Origin: Kuschelorhynchus macadamiae
Lineage: Eukaryota > Arthropoda > Insecta > Coleoptera > Curculionidae
Length of the DNA stretch: 64,000 bases
Direction of reading: 5' to 3'
Assembly: GCA_030620095.1 (NCBI GenBank)
Contig: JAUTXW010004495.1
Span: 494,001 to 558,000, forward strand
Shown here: piece by piece, positions 56,201-64,000 of the stretch
How the letters are laid out: every line of letters begins with the position of its first letter
Position numbering within the stretch: position 1 is the stretch's first letter
Made by a program: the position numbers and the translations under genes
The notes under the pieces: generated by a model
What the model was told of the DNA's origin: nothing
Seen by the model: the letters and a program-made list of their open reading frames with translations, nothing else
The model's database searches: none

Positions 56201-59200
56201 TATCTATCTCTAATAACGATGGTCAATTTTTATAAGAACCATCAAAATGTGGTAGAGGAAGATATTTAATATAATTTCGTTTAAAGTATAGCAGTCAATA
56301 ATTTTTCTCTTCACATACTGACAACGTCGGATATCCATTTGGTATGATTCTTTTTTCAATAGTAGTTAATTTTAAATTCAGATGTTTGTTGAGGTGTAAT
56401 TGTATGGTTGTAAGTTCTATGAACAAAATACGTTTTAAATGTATAACTGTGACCTATATAATTGCTATTTTCATTAGGTAAGGATGCCTTCGGGTATTTT
56501 TTAATTTTTTCACTTATTATTTGTTTCATTTATATTTGACATGTATATTTTATAGGTCAGAGTTTTACACATTTTAGGAAATTTCATATCTTAGAAATTT
56601 ATTTTTAATAGTTTAAATTTCAATCGTTAGTAGCGAAAACTTCATATTTAATATATTTATTTTACGTATTGCGCATACTGTGGAATGCAGTTTGTTAGTT
56701 TTAATTTCTTTAAATTTTGCATTTTTTCTTAATACGGTGTGTATTTTTTATTGTAGCCTTGAGGAAGATCTAAATAAACATTAAACCGTTGGCATTGTGA
56801 AAAACAAGGTATTTTATGATCCTTAAAAACCAACGAGTTCTATAGTAATGAAGTTAAGGGGTACAAATTCTGTAAACATGTGTTATAAAAAGTTAGGTTA
56901 AAAAAAAGACTGCTGTGTCATATTCAAGTAAATTATGACATACATCCCTGCCAGTAAAACATATTTTATTTATAAATACTAAGCCAGAAACGATGAGTTT
57001 TGCAAATAGTATAAGTAGTAAGTAAGAAATCACTTTTAGTGCTCAGCAAGAGTACATTGTAGTACTTTAAATTTTTAAAGTTTTAGAGTTTTTGTTCAAC
57101 AGTATTTTCCTATAAAACAAGCGATTCCGCAGAATACACTTATACACTGTCTTTTGCTTTGTAAAATAGTTTTTGCTCGAAGAAAAAATTAGCAAATCAC
57201 ACGTATTTGTTTAATCACTTTGTGGCTGCAAGCAATTAAGTCCTTTTGGTACGTCAAACCAATTTACAAAATTTACCTTATTCTAAATCGAACTAACTAA
57301 AGAGGAATATCTTTTTCCTAATATTCAAAAATACGGAAATTTGGATTAAAATAGAATAACTAGTAAAATATGCAAAAATAAGTAATAGTAAAAATATGAA
57401 AAACTCAGAAAAATGAATAAATATTTTAAAAATCCAAAATTTAAACTAAAAAATATATACTTAAAAATCAAGTTTGTCTTCCTATTTAAAAATCCACCCG
57501 GGTCACGCCGCTTGGGATTTTTGTAACGCGAAAAATATTTAAAATATAAAAATTATACGTTAAAAAATTTGCAAAAAATATTAAATTAAAAAGTTTATGA
57601 TAACGTAATAATATAAAAAATACGCAAAAATATATATCAAACAATAAACAGTAAAATATGCAAAATAAAATAGCACGGTAATTCTAATTGCCCCTAGAAT
57701 CAACAATCCTCCTCACTCAGGAGAGATTGGGAACCTCGGAAATTGACGTGCTAAGATCTCTGGAGGGAACGTTTAAGTTGATAAGAACGGATTCACCAAG
57801 CGTACTTAAAACTAAACCCTATTCTACTAAAACAAAAATCAGTTAAATTTTTACAACAAATAAATGTTTAAGCAAGTTGTATCAAATAACGCAAGTTAGA
57901 GAAAATCCAATTAATTTTTATCAAGTCAAAAATCAGTAAAAAGTGTGATTCGCCCTACCAAGGGTATATCACAAAAATATACAAGTCAAAATAGAGTAAA
58001 ATGTCACTGACAAATTGCAAACATTTTACAGTCAAAATCGGTAATTGTTAAATCCCAAATAATCAAAAATCACAATTATAGTTATAAGCAGTAAAATCAA
58101 GTTTTAAAAAGTCAAATTATTATGAGCAAATCAAGTCAAAAAATATGAGCAAATATTTCAAAAAATCAGAGATTGAGCAAAAGTTACGTTTCAAAAATTG
58201 CAAATTCAAAAATTGACAGTTATACCTGAAGCACAAATTTTAAACAATTACACTTGAACACTATCTGAAAATTCAGTGAGTTACTTAGAAGGAAATCTGT
58301 ATCTGGAGATGAATTAGGCTTGATAAACGCTTAAGAGAAGGAGACCAGAGACTTAGCTTACCCCTTTTTCTTCGCGCAATTTCTACAGCCAATCTTCTTT
58401 TTTCTACCAGATACCCCCTACTGGAGCATAGATGAAGAGAACCAGATCTAATCTCCGAGAAAGATCTTCACAATCTAAGCTCTACTCGGAAACTAAGTGC
58501 AAGGGAACCTTTCAGTACAAAGACCCGGCGAATTCCAAAGATGGGAACGTAAGTGCAATATCCTCTATGTTGTCTTCGGCTGTATCACTAACGATTGGTA
58601 AACGCGAACTGCTAAAGAGCCAGATTTCTGTCTATATTTATATGAAAATCCTGCCGACGTCATGGTTACACCTTTTTTGCAGCTCTAAGCCAATGACAGT
58701 CATTTGGGGCGGACTTTGGTGAACGAAACTGTCGACAATTTTTCTCAATCTGCTACGAGAATTTTTAGTGTTAACATCTCCTGGGATACTTTGAAGTCCC
58801 CCATGATATTTTTCCATTTCTGTATTTTTCCCATAATGGGCATCACTTTATCTGTGTTTTGGCCAAATTTCATAATTTTCTGATAACTTTTGTATTTTTC
58901 CTAGAAAAAATTCGCATGGCATTGAAAGTTGTTTTAAACGTTGCATTTTAGTGAGATAATTATTCTGTAAAAGACTGAGATTTTTCCTATAAGCGGTTTC
59001 TTAAATATGGGAATTTTCCTGCAGGACCCCGGGATCTGCTTCCGAGGCCTGTTTTCTAGTTTTCCCTTTGATTTTTTCGCAAAAGGGTTTATTATGAAAA
59101 ATGCTTCTTTTAATAAGGGCTAACTTTCTGTGAAAGTCCCGTTTTGATATTTGAAAAAATAACAAAATTTTGAAAAATTGAAAAATTAACTCCTTTAGTT

Positions 59201-59984
59201 TTTTTACCTACAAAGCTGAAATTTTAGGTAGTTTTTGCTATTTGAAACGTTTCCAAGAACATTCTTTTTTCGATTATTCCCTCGGGACTTGAAATATCTA
59301 CTTCAAATTTTCAGAGGATGTGAATCTAGGTAGTCCCTTTCCAAATTTTATTGCGGCCCTTGGCCAATCTCAAAGGGAAAAAAGTGTATTCGCAAGTATT
59401 AGATTGTTTAAGCGTCGTAACGTATTTTTCAATTCAAAACATGAAATTTTAAAGTCGAATAAGTTTATGTTATTTCTTGACGGATTTTGATGACTCTTTT
59501 TTCCACATGTTTCCCTCAATCAGGGCTTTTAGAAACAGTTATTTTTTCGTAAAAATAATAAATTTTAGATTTTAAAAAAGTAGGTCAAGTTTATTACTAT
59601 AAGAAATACTTAATATCGGAAAAAATTACCTATTTCCAACGAGTTTCATTGTTCTAGCTAATTCCTAAGTATTTTTAATTTGGGGTTGAAAGTTGGGAAT
59701 TTTAGGGACGCCAGGTCTAGCGAAGTTTGGCGTGGTGCTTCCTGATTGGTTGTTTCTTAGCGCGTCCTGCGCTCTCATTGAATTATGAGTTTATATAAAA
59801 CTGCTTTGTTGTACGTTCAGATCTTCCATTGATCTGGAGTTTTGATAGCCTAGAAGATGGTTATTTAACCGAATATCCATTATCTTTTGTGTGTATTACT
59901 CTAGGAATAATTATTTCTTGATTTGGCCTTATTTTAATACCTTTTTCCGTGTAATTTAGCTTGAAAAATTTGATATTATGACAG
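56201..59984. other. AT-rich, no supported gene
   Basis: A ~105-bp piece at 56905-57010 (GACTGCTGTGTCATATTCAA to GCCAGAAACGATGAGTTTTG) recurs at 60443-60544. A 96-codon frame at 58432-58722 has no recognisable domain. Near 59690-59830 there is a GC-richer patch followed by TTATATAAAACTGC and an initiator-like TTCAGATC. This could be a promoter or the start of an LTR, without further support. Confidence 0.35.
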
Positions 59985-60890
59985 TAGAACCCTAAAGATT
60001 ATTTAAATATAAAATTAGGTTTGGTCAGATAATTCTGTTAGGGTGTAATAGATTTAAAGAACAAAAGTTATAGTTCGGGTAGCCGCTACTGATGCCGTAT
60101 TACAATGTTTGATCTGGATTCTAAGACATTTTTGAAGTATAGTAGTATTATAAATTACTAACACAAGTTTTACTACTTCTGTTTTCGCATCCGCTTTTGC
60201 TCATTTGTTACCAAAATTTCTTTTTAGGTAATTTACTTATATTTAACTTTTCTTTATCCACTTATTTATTTGGTAGATTAAATTTGCATTTAGAAAGCTT
60301 GACTATCAGGTTCGAGATTATTCCTAAAAAATTGAACTACATAACCTTTTAAACTATTTAAAATCTTCACATGTATTCTTTTATCAAATAAGTGAGAGAG
60401 AATAACATTTACATACGCAAGCAGCAATTACCACGCCGCTACTGAAAAAAAAGACTGATGTGTCATATTCAATTAAATTGTGAACTGCCACTAAAACAGA
60501 TTTTATTTATAAATACTTAGCCAGAAACGATGAGTTTTGCAAGTAGAACCCGTAAAATTATTTAAATGTAAAATTAGGTTTTGTCAGATAATTCTGTTAG
60601 GGTGTAATAAATTTAAAGAAATTTTTGAAGCATAGTAGTATTATAAATTACTAATACAAGTTTTACTTGGTAATTTACTAATTTTTAACATTTCTTTATC
60701 CATTAATTTGTTTTGTAAATTAAATTTGCATTTAGAAAGCTCGAATATCAGGTTCGAGATTATTCGTTAAAAATTAAACTACATAACCTTTTAAATTATT
60801 TAAAGTCTTCACATGTATTCTTTTATCAGCTAAAATGGGAGATAATATCATTTACATACGCAAGCAGTAATTACCAAGCCGTTACCGAAA
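59985..60890. repeat. Tandem duplication with internal deletions
   Basis: Unit A (about 59985-60440) and unit B (about 60546-60890) share ATTAGGTTTGGTCAGATAAT, TCTGTTAGGGTGTAATA, TTAAATTTGCATTTAGAAAG, CAGGTTCGAGATTATTC and CATACGCAAGCAGCAATTAC. Unit B lacks two segments (roughly 60070-60130 and 60175-60230 of unit A). Between them lies the ~100-bp sequence also found at 56905-57010. Confidence 0.8.
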
Positions 60891-62382
60891 AGGGATGTTT
60901 AAGATTAATTTTAGATTAAAAATTTGTTTACAGCCAGGTTGGGAAACATTGTATTATAAGATATATCAAATGCTAGTAATAACTTTAATATTTTATAAAT
61001 GAGAGGTTGTGTAGTTTTTTATTTCGTTATTAAATGAAAGTTATTATTCTGTGAGTTTTATCGTACAATCGAATAACCGTAGTTTTTCAGTAAACGGAAT
61101 TGCAAGTTATATTAGCTGTAAAAACTTTCAAGGGCTAGTCATAGGGATTTTATTAAGATTTGTGGATCTGTCAATTTAATTTATTTTAGTAATTAACAGC
61201 AAGTAGTTACCTCTGCACAGTAATTCTTTCTCATATTTCTTTCAACTCTGAAAAGTTGTTAATTATCGCAAAAACGAAAGCGGTACGGTAAACTTTTCTT
61301 ATTCATGGATCATAAAAAACAAAGTGCACCTTTGCGGCTATTCCCATGAAAATTTTAAATCTTCCGACTTTACGATGGTTCGTGACAAAATATAATTTCA
61401 CTGGTAAAATACATTTTTTACTATGACATCTTAAAGAGACGTATAACACCAGCATTTCATTTTTCAAAGTTGTTTAAAATAGCTAAAATATAATAGAATA
61501 GACGATATATTAAAAATGAGTGTAATTTTTTAAGATAATCGTATATAATACACAAAATGATATTTTAGTGTTAAGAAATATATGATCTTGACACAAAAAA
61601 ATAATATTTCGTATGCATGACTTACCAGTTGGTAATATTAATCCGAATGTAAGACTTACCTAAAAAAAATAAAACAAATAAGAATTAAACTAAAGATTAC
61701 ACATACATACAACTATCTAATAGCAGGACCATTATAAATATTTTGACAACACGTCTATTAGCAGTTATTTCAAGTTTGATAACATTATTTCAAATATAAC
61801 ATTTTTAGAAAATGTATTTTTCACATTAAAAAATCAAATAGGTGTCGGAAATGTCTAATTTTATTATAAATACATTTTCTTATTATATTTAAATTAGGGG
61901 CACTGGACCTTGAATTCTGTACAAATAATGTCATCAGGCTCGTATATATTTTAAGTGGTTTAACTACATGTGAGCAACAATTTCGTGTCTCGAAAAATGA
62001 ACGATTCAATACAAATTTAATGGATATCCATTATATTTGCGATGTGTATTTGTTTTTCTTGATAATACAATTTAAAAACTATCGGAATAAAATAATAATA
62101 ACAATACCAATAATAATAAACGTCTTTTATATATAACATATGTAAATATAAAGTATATTAAATGAAATAAGGTGATATTTTGCTAATTTTAGAAAAAATT
62201 GCTCACCTATATTTTATAACAAGCTATTAGAGAAAAATAAGCGAAAAATATATTGATTTGGGATGTTATTTCTAAGGAAATTAAGGGTGATTGTTTAATA
62301 AATGCGCTTTGAACTTTCTTTTAAAATCATACTATAGATAGTTTTTTTTTAATTTCTGAAGGAAGCTTGCTGTAATATGTGA
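60891..62382. other. AT-rich, no gene seen
   Basis: I see no coding or repeat signal. Confidence 0.4.
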
Positions 62383-62490
62383 CTTTTTATTTGAAATACC
62401 TTTATTCAAAAAGCGACGTTTCGACACTTAATTATCTTTTTCCAGTTTATGAAACGTCGCTTTTTGAATAAAGATATTTCAAATAAAAAG
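62383..62490. repeat. Near-perfect 108-nt hairpin
   Basis: The left arm is CTTTTTATTTGAAATACCTT, then TATTCAAAAAGCGACGTTTC. The right arm is the exact inverse with one or two changes. The loop is about 26 nt and contains TTAATTATCTTTTTCCAG. It looks like a minimal foldback element; a small-RNA precursor is an alternative. Confidence 0.8.
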
Positions 62491-63536
62491 GTGTTCCTAT
62501 ACTCACGATCCAAGCCCAAATATAAAATACTGGAAAGTATTACCGATAACCGTACCTATTATTATTACTATTATTATTATTATATGCTAAAATAGGAAGG
62601 CATAATTCGTTTTGCCGTAGTACGAACCGTTAAGAATTTATGACTTCTCCGAATTTATCAATTTCCAAACGTAAACAACTAGAAAATAATTTAACTTAGT
62701 ATAGAATATGCCAAATGAAATACATTTCGAATCCAGTGGAGAATCTAATATTTCAGACAGAAATACGGGATTAGATTAAAAGAAAACACTTCAAATTAAA
62801 TGATCATTATTTTAATTATAAATATAAATCCAATAAATAAAAAAATCAAGCAGTGGAAAAGAAGAAGCGGTAATAAATTAATTAAATGAGAAATTGATTA
62901 TTGATTTCAACACTAAAAAAGAATAATTTCGATCCAAAAATCATTGTGCTGTCGAATAAAAATAAATGCTCTTGTGTTTAAATATAATTAGTCTGCAATA
63001 ATTAAATTGACATTATATTATGAGGCTATATTTAAAAAAAATGCGCAGTCAAAATAAAAACTTTAAACAAAATTACATATACATATTTAAAATAATTTAA
63101 TGAAACTTCCCTAAATATATGCAATTTGCTCTCTACTAAAATTTCTAAACAACTGTTAAAATATTTCAGCCCTGAAATTAATATACTCGCAATAAAATTG
63201 TTAAAATAAGCACTATCCGCTCCTTTATAATGTTTTCGCGTGCTTTTAACATTTACAGATATTAGGTTAGGTTAGGATAGTAAAGTTGTGTCCCGCCGCT
63301 TGTCGAGTCTTTTGTTTGACAATCCAAATTAAAATTCGTTTATTCACAAACAGATTACAATGTTACATGTGTTTCGTCAGATATCAGAAAGATACAATAA
63401 TAGCTTTAGAATAAAAAACTACAAAAATAATTAAATTGAGCAAAAGAGAAGTAAAAATCATATATAAGTAATCTAAAAGTCAAATATAAATACAAAACAC
63501 AAATCAGAGCTTTTCGTTATTAAACAAAGAACTAGT
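62491..63536. other. AT-rich; LINE 3' untranslated region at the right
   Basis: No gene. The part from about 63290 to 63536 is probably the 3' untranslated region of the following minus-strand LINE. TTAGGTTAGGTTAGG occurs at 63261-63276. Confidence 0.35.
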
Positions 63537-64000
63537 TCAAACTGTAAATGGGATCCCTACAAAGCAGATCAAATAGTTTTCCTGAAAAGATTTCAAGTTT
63601 GAATTTCTTTCAAGTTCAGTGGGCAGATGATTCTATGCTTTTAATGCCATAATAAAGCAACTTTTAGCAGTGCCAGTTAGTTGAACGGAAGGTAGCCTTT
63701 AATCAAAATTATTTCTGAGCGGATAGCAATGGGGCATATTATCAACCAGCAGGAAAGAGTTAAAATGTTTACGAATATACAAAGCACACTGCATTATATA
63801 AATTGATACAATTGTTAACAATTGAAGACTTGGGAAAAGTGGGTTATGGCGACAGGATTCCCTTGAGCCCTTACAAATAATTGTTCAAATAATCCTCTTC
63901 AGTGCAATTAGTACCTCATCCACTCTTGAACAATTACCCCCAAATCACAAATTAATGAGTAGCAAGTTTTTTAAGAATATGGTTAATGTGAGCCGACCGA
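63537..64000 (-). pseudogene. LINE RT C-terminus, runs off the right edge
   Basis: On the minus strand from the edge: VDEVLIALKRII, CKGSRESCRHNPLFPSLQLL, TIVSIYIMQCALYIRKHFNS, then RLPSVQLTGTAKSCFIMALK and NHLPTELERNSNLKSFQENY, to a TGA at 63537-63539. KRAIR..., SCR..F..L.ILT..SLYI and (F)NHLPxEL are the usual end of many insect LINE ORF2 proteins. At least three stops. The main part of the element lies outside the window. Confidence 0.72.

Noticed and set aside
58432..58722. 96-codon plus-strand frame with a basic N-terminus
   Set aside because: No recognisable domain, no upstream promoter or splice evidence; length is compatible with chance in this less AT-rich patch.

Overview
The window looks like a gene-poor, AT-rich piece of an insect nuclear genome. 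A beetle is my best guess, because a CryptonI-like recombinase, Transib, PIF/Harbinger, pogo elements with a PHD finger, ZMYM1-like hAT and BEL/Pao occur together, but the order is not proven. I find no convincing host gene, no tRNA or rRNA, and no prokaryotic-style operon. Almost everything recognisable is a transposable element, and nearly all copies carry stops or frameshifts. All family assignments rest on motifs read by eye; no database search was run.

Layout, left half. A cut-off ORF (1-198) is followed by a complete pogo-type element (687-3442, TA target duplications, transposase plus PHD finger, two stops). Then come a foldback repeat (3836-4145), two fragments at 4.2-5.3 kb (one of the DUF7869 kind), and a decayed Tc1/mariner transposase (8.9-10.2 kb). 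A Crypton-like tyrosine recombinase (10.35-15.12 kb) is split by a large gap that holds an internally deleted Transib transposase on the other strand. At 15703-18181 lies a DNA transposon with 32-bp terminal inverted repeats and an AATT duplication that encodes a decayed DUF7869-like protein. A dispersed repeat with an embedded ~215-bp satellite follows (18.5-20.5 kb), then another Tc1/mariner relic (20.7-21.3 kb).

Middle. A Jockey/CR1-like LINE (21.43-27.56 kb) is split by a nearly intact PIF/Harbinger element (23642-27173, TTA duplication) whose two opposite-strand genes have interleaved exons. A second pogo-type element (28260-30865) has a 55-bp intron and a single C-terminal frameshift. 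From 30.9 to 41.1 kb there is a nest of LINEs, (TA)n arrays, a near-perfect foldback and a large inverted duplication (arms 34795-36388 and 38196-39893) made of LINE 3' end plus mariner sequence. A tandemly duplicated Ty3/gypsy RT fragment and a second copy of the dispersed repeat follow.

Right part. A hAT element (45813-48404) has terminal repeats and a transposase with two stops and one frameshift. A second hAT tail (50.3-51 kb), a BEL/Pao gag-protease relic (55-56.2 kb), tandem duplications (59.98-60.9 kb), a 108-nt hairpin (62383-62490) and the end of a LINE running off the right edge (63537-64000) complete it. The remaining kilobases hold no gene that I can support. The best candidates for something little described are the DUF7869-like transposon at 15703-18181 and the interleaved Harbinger gene pair.
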